From: Porodaedalea pini
Taxonomy: Eukaryota > Basidiomycota > Agaricomycetes > Hymenochaetales > Hymenochaetaceae
Assembly (NCBI GenBank): GCA_002794775.1
Contig: NBAY01000003.1
Coordinates: 1-64,000 of the forward strand
Reading direction: 5' to 3'
DNA length: 64,000 nucleotides
Part shown: positions 9,804 to 21,533 of the stretch, one piece after another
How the letters are laid out: each line of letters opens with the position of its first letter
Position numbering within the stretch: position 1 is the first letter of the stretch
Translations under genes and position numbers: made by a program
The notes under the pieces: model-generated
What the model was told of the DNA's origin: nothing
The model's database searches: none
The model's input: the letters and a program-made list of their open reading frames with translations, nothing else

Positions 9804-10316
9804 ATTTTGATTGAAATTTCCGCTCACATTCAATCTGATACCATCCATCTTGAACAGCTATTTCTATTTTCCCTATCGTTGGTCGCATATTGTTATGTGC
9901 TATTTCAATTTCATTCTATTCCAATACTTCCATCTAATTGTCATCCACGACAACTGCTGCTAAGTGAGCTATAACTATTATACACATGAGAACCGACAGT
10001 GCGCATCACCATCAATTAGAAAGCATTATAAGTAATTTCTTGCTTTTATAACTCCGACAACTCTTCCGCCGCCTTGTAATCCTGACTTTAGAATTTATTT
10101 AATTATATATAAGTCTGCAATACTTCCGCTAACTTATACTCTATTGAAAGTCTTATCATGTATTAAAATCTCTCATAAGTGTTTTGATATATTATAATTT
10201 GGTATGACTGTTATGCTTTTCGGTAAGTATTATGGTGGATTGTAAGATGGAGTTCAGATTTTATTGCTCTATAATTATGCCCGAAATGATTATATGTATT
10301 ACATGTCTTTTAAGAC
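9804..10316. other. AT-rich intergenic stretch
   Basis: No coding potential; A/T-rich with many short TATA-like strings. Probably the 3' flanks of the converging DUF6698 and RTA1-like genes. Confidence 0.6.
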
Positions 10317-11050
10317 TTATAATTGAATATAATTAGTTATAATACTCTGCAGATTTTTGTGATGGAGAAGAAGGATGAAAAAGAGGTATGATACTGTCTG
10401 CGCAATGAGGCCGGCGAGCAGGACAATACGACCAATGTTGGCTGAAGTATGATCGCTATCAGACTCCATACTACCGCCGGCGCCCTGCATAGCACAAAGT
10501 TGTCAATAGTTCAAACACCCTAGGATACGGAAGCCAGTCCAAACCTGGGCAATGAAAGTCGTAATGTCACTTATGACGAAGATTCGGGCCACGATATTGG
10601 GCCGTATTAAGCTGTACGACAAAGGCTTGCATGAGTCTTCCATACACAATGTAGTCGAATGCAAGGAACGTTGCAGGGCTGACAACGATGAGGATCTGGC
10701 TCGAAACAAGGAACGCGTTGCTGAATGGATTCACGGCCAGGCCGTAGCGGAGAAAGAATCCCGTTGAGAAGGCTGGAAGAATATGTCGGCTCAGAGCATT
10801 AGTTCGGAGGTAGTGCTGCCGAGCTCACCCGAAGTTCCGATGGGCAGGCATAAACCCCACCAGTTTTGTCTATGGATTAGACGAACAAAGAGGGCCAGCG
10901 AGAGAAGGCCATACAGTACGCCTGCAATTATTGCGGCAGATTTACTTGGATCGTAGTCTAGAGATTAAATGTCAGTTCCTTCAGAAACATGCTGTAGAGT
11001 TTCACGCACTGAAGTTATTCTCTGCATAGTTGGTACGCTGAGAGTCTGTT
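10317..11050 (-). pseudogene. RTA1-like membrane protein with a probable frameshift
   Basis: RTA1-family proteins are fungal seven-helix membrane proteins linked to lipid export and drug or sterol tolerance. Exon pieces on the minus strand encode ENNFNYDPSKSAAIIAGVLY, WWGLCLPIGTSG, then FFLRYGLAVNPFSNAFLV, AFDYIVYGRLMQAF, then SLIRPNIVARIFVISDITTF and GAGGSMESDS, ending at a TAA (10317-10319). That order matches RTA1, including the loop before the SLIRP segment and the AGG turn. Between GRLMQAF (about 10620) and SLIRP (about 10603) the frame changes by one base and no intron of usable size fits. I read this as an indel (pseudogene) or an assembly error. The first exon was not located; the start given is approximate. 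Confidence 0.6.
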
Positions 11051-11582
11051 CATAGAGTTACAGAAATCAAGAGCCCATAAATATGCCTGCCTTTCGCCAC
11101 GAGAGAGAGGAGGACTGCGCACCAGACATATTTCAACGAACTTTGTACTGAAGGTTATTCTTTTCAGCTCAGCCTTTTTATATGCATACTTCTTGCAATT
11201 ACGCCCGCCATGGCAGACGAGATGAATTTGAGGCGACAGCCCTGATACGCAGTCTTTCATGCTGCGAAAGGGTATGCAGGCAAGATCATTCGCGCAGTCG
11301 TCGGGGAAGCGTCCAAGTCACATCTAAAGCAGAGAATCGGAGACTTTCCATGAGTAGATAACTGGATAGTTGTTGCAGAATAGAGGTGTACTTCGCGTCG
11401 GAGTAAATAATAGCGTAGGTCAGAGTAGAAACTTGAGTCGACGCGACGCGACGCGGCACGACCCAAAATGGATATGAAAGTCCGACGCTCGCCATCTTGC
11501 ACGTGAAAAAGAATTAGATTCAGATTTCTTCGCCTTGGACATCAACGTCGACGACTCTTATTCATCAACAGTCACGAAAGCT
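11051..11582. other. Intergenic, divergent promoter region
   Basis: Lies between the minus-strand RTA1-like gene and plus-strand shr3. It should hold the missing RTA1-like first exon. A short CGACGCGACGCGACGC run occurs near 11438-11453. Nothing else recognised. Confidence 0.45.
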
Positions 11583-12403
11583 ATGGCTCTACGTGTGGCC
11601 GCTATAATCTGTATCACCTCTTTTCTCCTTGGTGGGTCCGATCTACCTTTCTTTCGTCTAACTTCCAGCTGAAACGAGCGGCGCACTTTGACAGGCATTC
11701 TTTTCGTACACTGGATTGCAGACTCATTAACGCTATGGAAGTCCTCAATCACGAACGAAAATATCTGGACGTCGGCAGCATACTATTCTCTGTTTGCACG
11801 AGCGCCCGCTGAAATGGGATACGCCCTTGCTGCGGTCGTTACCCTCGGTGCTACGACCATTCTGTGGAGTTTCGGCGACGGTGCTGCGGGCAATCTGATG
11901 TTCGATGGCGCGAGCATATGTGCACCCTCATTTCTCTGGCCTTGCCTCACCTTGCATTTCTGACTCCTATCTATTTTACCAGTTTTGTACGGCACCGCAG
12001 TCTCCGTGTATCTGTACAAGATCATACCCTGTCAGTCTCTTCCCCTTTTCCGGACGAATGCTACTGAATTTCTTTTTCGCGTATTCCCTCATATCGACGT
12101 ACAGCGTTCGATGGGATCTTCTCGTCTGTACCTGCTCCCCCGCCCGATAGATTGCCGAACATACTGAAGTCGGAGGTCCTCAACCTCGCGACTGCCAACC
12201 TGGTTTGCAGTGTCGCGCTCACAGGTGTCATTGCACTGCAAGCTGCGCGTTGGTGGGCTGAGCGCGCTGATACTGAAGATGGTGAAGAAAGCGTTACAGA
12301 GGGCTCAGCACAGCGCCGGGCTGCTCGGAAGCTTAAGCGGCGGGAAAACGCTGCTAGCCGCCTTACGGCCAAGGCAAGCAGGCATGGTGACGTGCGGTCA
12401 TAA
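11583..12403 (+). CDS. shr3: Shr3-type amino-acid permease packaging chaperone
   Basis: Four exons (11583-11631, 11695-11919, 11983-12030, 12105-12403) join cleanly to 206 residues. Shr3 is an ER membrane protein that keeps amino-acid permeases folded and lets them enter COPII vesicles. The first three quarters are four hydrophobic segments: VAAIICITSFLLGILFVHW, YALAAVVTLGATTILW, a segment after the hallmark GNLMFDGASIFLYGTA, and LVCSVALTGVIALQAARWW. The C-terminal tail is charged and Arg/Lys/Glu-rich (RRAARKLKRRENAAS), as expected for the cytosolic tail. It lies tail-to-tail with the EI24 gene, 176 bp between stop codons. Assignment rests on the FDGASIFLYGTA motif and the topology. Confidence 0.8.
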
Positions 12404-12579
12404 AAATGTAGCACCAAGGCTTTTGTTCCTTTCATAAGGTTTTTCTTCTTGGACACGAGAAATTATCGACTGCGCTCTGCGGTTCACGATGTATCAGTTA
12501 ATATCTCTATGCTTTCATGTTGTCGCGATTCTAACCAGAATGATTTACTTGAATCAAACCCTGTTTATAGTACACGCGT

Positions 12580-14137
12580 CTAGTCCGCCTTCCTTCTTCT
12601 TGCATCTACCACTCGAATTCCGCCCACAGCACGCTTCCCCTTGATAGCGGAATGCATAACTTCTGCAGAAGCAGCATCGCCGCTCCCCTCTTCGACGCTC
12701 TCGACGGTGGCGTCGCTCATCGCCCTTTTTCTTGTCCGTGCAGTTACGTCCACCCCTCGGGAGTATTGCCGGTTCCTCCCCCCGCCCACGCTCAGAAGCC
12801 GGACGACGCGATCGTTTATCCATAACACTGTTGCAAAAATGGGCAGCCGAATTGGTACGAAGGGAGAGGGATATAGGATCGCGCTCGTATCAGAAGGAGG
12901 AGGGTATTCGATTTGCTTCGGAAGAGGGTTGTATGGATTTAACGGTACTGGTTTTGCATGCATCGCCATGATGATGTACTAGGAACACTGTCAGGGCGAT
13001 TGGCGGTATGTTCATTGAAAGAAGAGACGTACGGATGGAAGAATGAGTGCAAAAATGGCCGCGTTCGCTAAGGTACTTCCCCACATGCACAATGCGGAAG
13101 AGGGAAGCCCTAAAATGAATCATGAGGCGTTTACTTCCACGTCACTTAGGGGGTGCCTTACCGAAGGCGAAGTAGTAGGCCCATCGCTCCTCAAGGTGCC
13201 TTATACGCTGAGCAAGGGACAGTCCTCGAGCAATCCAGATAAATCTGAAGAAAACATCAAGTTCCCAGACTTTTGAAGAACGAAGCTGAGCCCGTACTCG
13301 AAACAGTAATAACTACATAACAAAAACCGATAAGCAAGGGCAATGTGAAGGTACAGCTGTAGCAGGAACTCACGCATCTACCCAGCAAAAGAAAATGAAC
13401 CCAGCAGCGTTCCCTATTACTGGAGCGTATCCCAGCGCGAAAGCGATTACAACCGAAGTGCAGATCATAACGGCTCGATAAGCTGAAGTAGCGAGGGCGG
13501 TGAGGATGCCGGTGTACGTAGATGGCGCCGCTTTTCGACTGCCATGCCGGAGCATGTACACACGATTCGCGACGATCGAGCACCACGAGCTCTATATTGA
13601 GTAGGACTGAGTATATCGCTTTAAGAAACAAGTGAGCTTATGCTTACGTTCAAGTACAATGAGGCACCGACAACTGGGAAAAGCCAAAGAACTCGATAGA
13701 ACCATCCCATGTTTCTGTGCAGCCATTTCTGCTGATCTCGGACAAGAGGTTGCAACAGAAGATCAAACACATAGATTGATGAAAGCGAGAGTGCGTTCAA
13801 TAGGAGTGACTTGAACATATTTGCTCGGATTTCTGCATCGCTTCCACACCAGATGAGCATTTGAAGTTGAATTTGAAAGGGAACATCTACAAAACGCGCA
13901 CCTAGCTACTGTGGAGATGACAATGTCCCAGCGAGACGCGTCTACGAAGCCCCTCCATATCCAGGAAAGCTGTAGAGACAGCGTTTCTGGTAGCGACAGG
14001 AAAGTTGGATAAGAAGCTCTGGCTTGTGCTGCTGACTGCGTGTAGAAGGAGCTCGTGCCATGTCCTTGCGGAGAGCTGGGATAAGCGTGCAATGAATCCG
14101 AAATCCGGCCAGATTGTGGGCTGGATGGATGGGACAT
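12580..14137 (-). CDS. EI24-domain ER membrane protein
   Basis: Seven exons on the minus strand (13902-14137, 13648-13840, 13374-13591, 13298-13312, 13162-13244, 13033-13109, 12580-12978) give 406 residues; one exon is only 15 nt. EI24 (etoposide-induced 2.4) family members are ER membrane proteins; the animal protein acts in autophagy and p53 response, while the fungal role is unclear. Seen: WIWRGFVDASRWDIVIST, SDAEIRANMFKSLLLNALSL, HRNMGWFYRVLWLFPV, an aromatic junction YYCFEFIWIARG, EERWAYYFAFGLPSSALC, and a C-terminal SPFVPIRLPIFATVLWINDR. These are the family landmarks in order. The 14146 in-frame extension lacks an ATG, so 14137 is used as start. The tail after the last helix is charged and probably cytosolic. 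Confidence 0.8.
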
Positions 14138-14420
14138 ATAAACCAAGGGTGCCGGTGAGCACGGTTATATGGACTTGAGAACGAGAATTTTATGGATGGC
14201 GGAGGATACGTTGACGCGGCGCACGTCGGAAGTCACGCACGCATCCTTTTCAAGGCAAGCTCGAAGAACTTGAAGGGAAGGAACTTTTTGCTAGTCAAGT
14301 TCGACAACGCCCAGCTCGGAACCGAATAACTATCTGATCGTACGATATATTTCAGATGCAGCCTCAACCCCTTTCGCTGCTCTTCTTGTTTCTTGCCACC
14401 ATCATCGGACCACCTTCAGC

Positions 14421-16873
14421 ATGGCGAATACAGAAATGGATGTAGATGTCAAAGAGCCTGCCAATGCACAATTCGAGTCTCAGACGTCGCTTGCGTCCAC
14501 TAATCGGGATCGTGATCTTGCAGCTATTCTGCATAAGCTAGGCTACAAAAATTGGCTAGATGGCCAGCTTCCTGCGATCAACGCAATATGTGAAAATAAA
14601 GATGTATTCTGTACTCTACCTCCAGGTTCAGGAAAGAGCCTTATCTACCAAGTACGTAGATAAATAGTTTTCCTATCCCAGCGCTATAGACTTATCATAT
14701 TTTCGATAGATCGCTGGTCTATATAAGGCCATGACTGGTAAAGGAATCACTTTTGTTGTTACTGTTAGTCCAGCTTCTTTCCGTCTTTATGCAGAGGGTT
14801 GTACCAGCTTGGAGCACGAATCTTTGTTCGACCATCATGCACGCCACCTTGCTAGTTCGTTTGGTCAATAGGATGGATATGTGTGCTTGCGGCATTCTTG
14901 GTTCTATGATCGTCTGCAGTTGATTAAGTTGACCGTTTCTAAATTTCTTAGCCTCTCATCTCTCTTATGAAGGAGCAGGTGACGACGCTACTGGGGAAAG
15001 GCATATATGCTGTACCGTATGTAAGGGTGAATTGTCCTCATACATGACCCTCATTATCTATATAGGCTGTATTTCCAACAGAACCCGGACACCCGCTACT
15101 ACCAGTACAAGCACATGTTAGAAAACTCTATTCATCCCCCTGTCTTTGTTTTCATCACACCAGAGCGGCTCGCCGGTTCAGCTTGGCAGGAGCTTTTGGA
15201 TGGTCTACATGAAAACAAAAGGATAGGGTTATTTGTTTTGGACGAAGCTCAGGTCATCCTCGAGGTACCTACTTACTTTCTGGACCGTTCAGAACTTCAG
15301 TCTGATCCATAATGATTTGACAGTGGGGCATGGGTTATCGACCACAGGTCCGTTGCCATCTATGCCTTCGCGCGGTAGTTCTGAGAAGTACTCAACCGTC
15401 CATAGTATATGCAGCTACAGAATCTGAAGGGCAGGTTTCCCGACGTCCCCATCCTCGCGCTCTCTGGTTCCATGAGCAAAAGGAGCCTGCAAGAATCTAA
15501 ACAGTTTATCGGTACACAAAACTGTCAAACAGTATCCCTGAATCCTGATAGGCCAAACATAAAGTATCAAATCGTCCAAATACACACGAAGGGTGGTCAA
15601 GCTGACAAGAAAATTGTGGAATTTCTGAAGTACGACTGATTTGCCTCTCATTGAGCAATCAATCTGATGCTTATGTGAAATATTCTAGGAGAAATCTTAA
15701 TCAGTCAGGAATCATATACTGTAGAACTCCAAAGCATTGCACTGAGCTTCATGGAAAGCTAAATGCCGAAGGAATCCAAGCTGTCTGCTATTACTCGAAA
15801 ATGACCCTGGATGAGAGATCCTGGTCTTATCACCTGTGGAAGCTGAATGTCATCCACATCATCATCGCTACGGTATGTGTCAGTGGCTTACAGATTGGGA
15901 ATTGATTTTAGGACAATCTCATTTTCTTGCGTATTCCAGGTGGCATTTGGCATGGGAATTGACAAGAAGGATGGTCTGTACTCTATGTCTATATTAACAA
16001 ACAATGGGCTAATTAATTCCTCCAGTCAGATTTATCTTGCACAGAGATTTACCCAAGGTGCTGGTTAAAACAATCTCTTTGCTATATCTTACTGAATTAA
16101 TCAAAAGAATCTCAGCGCATATATTCAGGAAACGGGCAGGTGAGTTTACTACTGAAAACAGAGTTAGATGTAAATCATTGCTCATTATTTCCACAGAGCA
16201 GGTCGTGATGGGAAAGCTGCAGAATGCATCCTCTGTCAGGGCTCCTTTCCATCTATCTTGCTGTTTCAACGTTGATGACCTTCTCAATACAGACTACACA
16301 TACTCTGACTGCCATTTCAACTACTCGCTGTCTCTGAGTGATCCCACCTCTTCAACAGAAGACTACCTTGATCGAGTGATTATTCCATCGAGTCAAAAAC
16401 TACTGCGCATGTGCGCGGACTTCACCACTTGCCGAAGGACTTTCATTCTCGGACATCATGGCCTTCCACCAAGGGGTTTCTGCAATAACTGCGATATATG
16501 CTGCGATTCTCCACCAGCATCTCGACTTGCTAGTGTCACACAGCAATTTATTGACACGCTCGTTGCGCAGTTCAGGCTGCTTTCTGGGGGTGGGGACGGA
16601 TGGCCTGACTATTACGTCGGTATCACCAACCTTGCTAGAGCGGTGGCTGGTACAACCCCACAAGCCTTTTTGTCTCTGCTCAGTGTCAATGACGATCAGG
16701 ATCAGGTGGCCACGGTGAACACTAAGAGCAAACGAGAGAGAATTTGCCGGAGTGCGATACACAACCTCATTCTACAGGGCGTGTTCACGGAACATCCCGT
16801 CAAAAACGATGGCATACATCGTCACTTCTATCTGAAGGCGAGAAACTTACTTGATTTATCCTTAATTTACTGA
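14421..16873 (+). CDS. RecQ-family DNA helicase with variant motifs
   Basis: Twelve exons with GT-AG borders (e.g. 14421-14651, 15066-15264, 15406-15629, 15689-15872, 16293-16873) sum to 565 residues. RecQ enzymes unwind DNA 3'-5' in recombination and replication repair. Motifs in order: a RecQ zero-like region (KLGYKNWLDGQLPAINAI), Walker A LPPGSGKS, TPLISLMKEQ, FITPERL, Walker B with DEAQ instead of DEAH, LALSGSMSKRSL where motif III normally reads LTATAT, GIIYCRT, ATVAFGMGIDKKDVR, and motif VI QETGRAGRDG. The C-terminal part keeps the zinc-binding cysteines (CRRT, CNNCDIC) and a winged-helix-like end. There is no HRDC domain. Motifs I, V and VI look functional; II and III are atypical. Apparent stops near 15640 and 16265 are removed by introns. 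Confidence 0.82.
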
Positions 16874-17956
16874 CGGAAGTACATCTGTAGCTCGAGAATG
16901 TTGAAGTGGCAGCGAGTGGCTTCACTGTTCTGTTTTAGTACATCTGAAAGTGAGTCCCATGCATCGATGAGCTCGTCGTGGAAGACGACACATACCGACA
17001 GGAATTCAGAAAAACAGCCTGAGTGGCAGTGTGCAGCAATGAAAGGCTGTATTGTTTTGACCAAATAACAAAAGGAGCTAGTACAGAATCTACAGATGTA
17101 TATTTGATTTTGAAGAATCAATCAAATTCGATGACTTTTGACCTTTTGCCTCCGTACGCGTGCCCCAAACTCTCTCAAATCTTCATGAATTCCCGAGTCA
17201 AGGATTTATTTCAATATTAGACAGGATGGTAGCTCAGAGACTACTAAGGATGAGCACACAGCGAGCGAGCGAAAGTGGAGTACATGCCGTCACGTTTCAT
17301 TTACGCGACGGAAGGACGCGCCCATTATGTCATCGAGTTGAACGAGGCCAAATAGCGGCCAAATAACTGTTGTCTTTCTTTTCTCGAGCCTTCCTGTCTC
17401 CCTCCTCTTCCTTCTCCGTGCGCTTTGACAGCGTCGGCCGCGAAATATTTTCTTGTCCACGACGGCGCAGCTAACGCGTACGTCCATTGCCTTCTCACGC
17501 GGTTTTAGCGCGCGCTGATTGCTCGGGCCTGTAACCTGTGCTCTGGTGTGGACCTACAGACGGCCGCATCTGTTCTCCGAGCTGCCATTTCGTAAGTCCG
17601 CACGTTGGCATCTGCTCCTCGTCGTGTCTGTGTCGCCATTATCCCCTTTGTTCACCCTCTGTTCGTTCTTCTGTTTAAGGCTCGGCCTCCCGACAGCACT
17701 TTCATTTCACCGTGAGTATTTTCTTCGGCGAAGCCATCCGAAGCGTGGCTCGATTACAATAGACTCGTGGTCCGGAGCGTGGCGTCGCCCGTCCAAGTTC
17801 AACTTCAACCATAACTCACTCATACTTTGTGTCCTCGACAGTCGGCCACGATTTCACGCGTCTATCCAAAGCGTGACATCATATCGTTAGTGGCCTGCTC
17901 CATGTTCAACTTACTCTTATAGCTGACCGCGTCTTCTCTTCTCTCTTCCATCCGCG
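16874..17956. other. Intergenic region and cdc25 5' leader
   Basis: About 1.1 kb with no gene recognised. From about 17370 the plus strand becomes pyrimidine-rich, as is common upstream of basidiomycete genes, and probably holds the cdc25 promoter and 5' UTR. Confidence 0.55.
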
Positions 17957-20524
17957 ATGTTCGTTGGGTGCGATCTCGTTTCTGCAGTCAACGACAGGAA
18001 ACGCAAACGACGCGACTTCGACACGTCGGTCGACAAGATGCCCCCATTCTTTCCAGCCCTGTCTGCCAAGACACTCCTCCAACCACCACCAGCTCCGTCT
18101 CGCAAGCCCTCCCAACGCTTGCAGCGTCCTGCGAACGAGCTCGATGACTTCCTATCCTCGGATCTGGAGAACTCCTTCGCTTCAAGCATGTCCTTAAACT
18201 CTGCCCCGGGATCGCCAACCGGCCCCGCGTTCGCGCCCTCCAGTCTCCCCGACGCTCAGTCACCAATGGCTATGGATATTTCTCCTGCTCCTCAGCAGAA
18301 GGTGTTCTTCAACGACGGTCCTGCGGATGATGGCAGGAGAACGGGTCACCGAGGTTTGACCGCTGCACGTTCCTTCGGACGTGAGTTGGGCAATCACGCA
18401 GTCGCATCTTCGCACGTGGAAAGCGCTTCAATGAGGGCTAGCGGGAAAGGATTACAGCGTTCGGCTCTTCCTTCAGAATGGTTAGGTGGCTTCTCACCGT
18501 CGAAGGTGGAGGATGTTGTGAGTTGTATTTCAATCTGGACTGGACGGTCGACTCATTATGTTTCGAACTGCCATTATGATTCCTGTCTTGTTTCGCATTG
18601 CAACGTCAGCCTCCCGATGACCACCAGGGTGCTGATTTCTCTGATGCCATGGATGTTGATGACTGTATTCTCCCGGCCTCACTGACTCGGCCGAGTATCG
18701 ATGATCCGACGGTCAGGCTTGCATCTGCACAGGAAACTAAAGGTTTCTCAAGCCTCTTCTTCGATGGCATGTCTTCTCCACCACCCATTCGCTCGATGAT
18801 GCGTCGCTCGCTTTCGCCTGAAGGCTCTCCCCGACAGGATGACGCTCATAAGCAAAGATACAGTAACGATAGTGAGATCTTCCCTCAGACTGCTTTCGAG
18901 GATTCCTCATCACCGGCGCCTCCATCGCCATCTGCACGCAAAATGGAACGCTTCGCAAGCACTGGTGGTCTATTTGGAAAGAATAGCAAGCCGCCCCCAT
19001 TTTTAAGTGCACAGGCTGGAGGTAATTCGATCTCTGATGGTCCCAAACATTTCAGGCGGCCGCCCCTTGTGCACCACGATGGTCATGCACAATCCGCATA
19101 CCCCGTCATGGAGCCGAGCGATGATAATGGCCACATGAAACTGCCTGCTCCGAGGCGTGCTTTCTCGGCTACTGTCGCACCGATCCCTACGAGTCCCAAT
19201 GAGGGTGGATCAGAGACAGGGCCGGAGCTCTCATCTCCCGCAGCTCATGCAATCGCGAAGAAGCAGACGTTGCGCACGATTCGCAGACGCGACGGAACGG
19301 AGGACTTCCGACCTTTTGCGGCAGGCGGTACCCTTCGTCAGCGAGAGACGAATTCTGCCGTGCAGTCTCCCCTCAGAAATACGCCTCTTGCTACCATGAA
19401 CGAAAGTCCAAGCTCTCGGTGGCTCAAGGGAACAGGCCTTCCAGGATTCGGAGATAACGAGGCGCATGGCAAGGTTCTTCCTTGCGAGAGGGTGTGTGAG
19501 GACGGCCTAATGCGTATTGACGTCCAAACGGTGAGCCTACTGTCCTTTCGCAGCTTGGTTTCTCAATGTCAATTATGATTACATTGCAGATGGATGCTCT
19601 GATATCTGGATCATACAAAGATAAGATTGTGTCTTACCAAATCATTGACTGCCGGTTCGACTACGAATACCAGGGTGGTCATATCAAAGGTGCCGTGAAC
19701 GTCAACACCACGACAGAAATTGAAGAGTTCCTTTTGGGGAATAATGCACTCAAGCCTACACCAAGTTGCAGCGGTGATCCGACCAAAAAGACTATTCTTG
19801 TGTTCCACTGCGAATTTAGCGCGAAGCGTGCTCCGACTTTGTATGTTGCGATCGTTGTTATGACTCTAAGTGATCGTTAATGATGTGTTATTCAAGCGCT
19901 AAACACCTACGTGCGAAGGATCGCGCGATGAACAATCACGTCTATCCACGTATACATTACCCAGAGGTATACATTCTCAAGGGTGGCTACCATCAGTACT
20001 ATACGCAATCTGCAATGTACAGTGAGCCCCGCGGCTATGTACGTATGGACGATCCCCAGTTCGCTCGTGATCGACGTCAAGATCTCGATCAGTTCCGAAC
20101 CAAGTCGCGTTTCGGCAGAACGAGAAGCTATGCGTATGGGGAGGCCTTTAAGGGATCTTCCGGTCAGCACAGCCAGCAGCCGTCCAATCCCTTTTCACAT
20201 CATCAGAGGAATTCTGCTCCGGGTGGATCGGGTACCTCGTCGTCACTCTTGCCTGCTGCCACTATATCTCGCTCGAGGCGGTCTGGCGAAGATGCAGCGC
20301 CGTACATGTCGACACTGGATGAGGATTCGATGGTCGGCATGACTAGCGTCAGCAGTGACGAGAGCGGTATCCTAGAAGGCGTCGATAAAAGCCCGTGCCC
20401 ACCGCCTGCTGCGAGGTCAAAAGCCGGGCTAATGGGTATGTCTATGCTCAACGTCAGACGAACCAACGCGAGCACAGGCCGCGGACCCCTCCAGAGAGCC
20501 CAGACTCTTGCTCAGATCCGCTGA
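17957..20524 (+). CDS. cdc25: Cdc25-type M-phase inducer phosphatase
   Basis: Four exons (17957-18517, 18610-19530, 19590-19840, 19897-20524) give 786 residues. Cdc25 removes inhibitory phosphates from Cdk1 to trigger mitosis. The first ~500 residues are low-complexity, Ser/Pro-rich and carry many SP sites (SPSKVED, LSPEGSPRQ), the expected phosphorylation-controlled N-terminus. The rhodanese-type catalytic domain follows: YQIIDCRFDYEYQGGHIKGA, then the active-site loop HCEFSAKRAPT with catalytic Cys and Arg, then YPRIHYPEVYILKGGYHQYY. The active-site loop is split by the last intron just after APT. The C-terminal tail is again Ser-rich. A second in-frame ATG lies at 18038 and could be the true start, shortening the protein by 27 residues. 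Confidence 0.92.
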
Positions 20525-21533
20525 GATGCCATGTCTATCGATATATGTTCGATCCAGAATGATTTGTACTCATGGAACTACATTGACTTCGACTTTCCCC
20601 ACGGACCAATACAACCTATCCTCAAGTAAACTCGACCTTACTTCCTCATCAAGAACCCGTCCGGATCCTCATGTCTTATGCAGACTATGCTACCCTCGCT
20701 CAATCAACACCAAGTCTAAACACTACGCTATGTTCTTTGGAACACTACAGTGCATATAATCTAGCATTGCAGCTCACGCGTCTTTGCGTCAGCGGCCTCC
20801 GAGATTCGAGTTATCGTTCGCAAACCTGCTGACAGCGCTCTGGTCTCGCCACAACTCCTTTTATTTATCCGGACATATCCTCCTTTCAACCTTGGTCTTC
20901 TTATATCTCATTTGTTCCCGTTGTCCAGATCCCTGTGCAGCGTCGTTTTTCTTGCTTTCTTCCCTTCAATCTTTCTGTCAAGTCGCATGCAATAATTTCT
21001 TCGCATCTCGTCCAGGACGGCACTCATATACATTGCCTTGTTTTTGTTTCACTTGCACGATCGTATCCAATCTGTTTGCGTTTTGTTTACCCGTGCCTTG
21101 CACCTGGTCGTCGCTTTTGCTTGTTCCATTGTTTCCGTTTGATTTCTCGATCTCGGATGTCTCTTCCTATTCCCCGCTCTCACTTTCTTCACTCTATCTA
21201 TCTATTGTCTGCACATACACATCTACATCTCTACAATCAACTCACTGGGACAAGTACATACGAAATTCCTTTGAATCTCCATTCCGCCTGTAGCACTGTA
21301 GACACCATGCAGTTCGTTGCAGGACATGGCCATCATATCATTCATCAGCACAATTTCATCTCCACCGCAAACAAGGTTCCGTCCACAATATACTATTTTA
21401 TTGTAATTTTTCGGTGAGAAATGCCTGCAAACTCCTTTTTAAATGCACGTGCTTCTCACTCTGATGCGTTGTGATGAAACGCGCTATGCATATTCCTATC
21501 TCGCGTGAGTCTTCTACAGGGCGAACAAGAATA
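20525..21533. other. cdc25 3' flank and iah1 promoter
   Basis: About 1 kb. Strongly T/C-rich on the plus strand from about 20860 to 21290, with no conserved coding frame; long frames here are low-complexity artefacts of the pyrimidine bias. Confidence 0.55.

Noticed and set aside
15615..15690. Apparent stop in the RecQ gene (TGA after FLKYD)
   Set aside because: A GTACGA...TTCTAG intron (15630-15688) restores the frame into RNLNQSGIIYCR, so the gene is not broken here.
16234..16293. Apparent stop and frame change in RecQ after LLFQR
   Set aside because: A 58-nt intron from 16235 to 16292 joins CILY to YTYSDCHFNY in the right frame; a 22-nt intron alternative was too short.
20784..21417. Long overlapping plus-strand frames of 160-169 codons
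   Set aside because: They are Ser/Leu/Phe-rich products of a pyrimidine-rich promoter tract, with no conserved motif.
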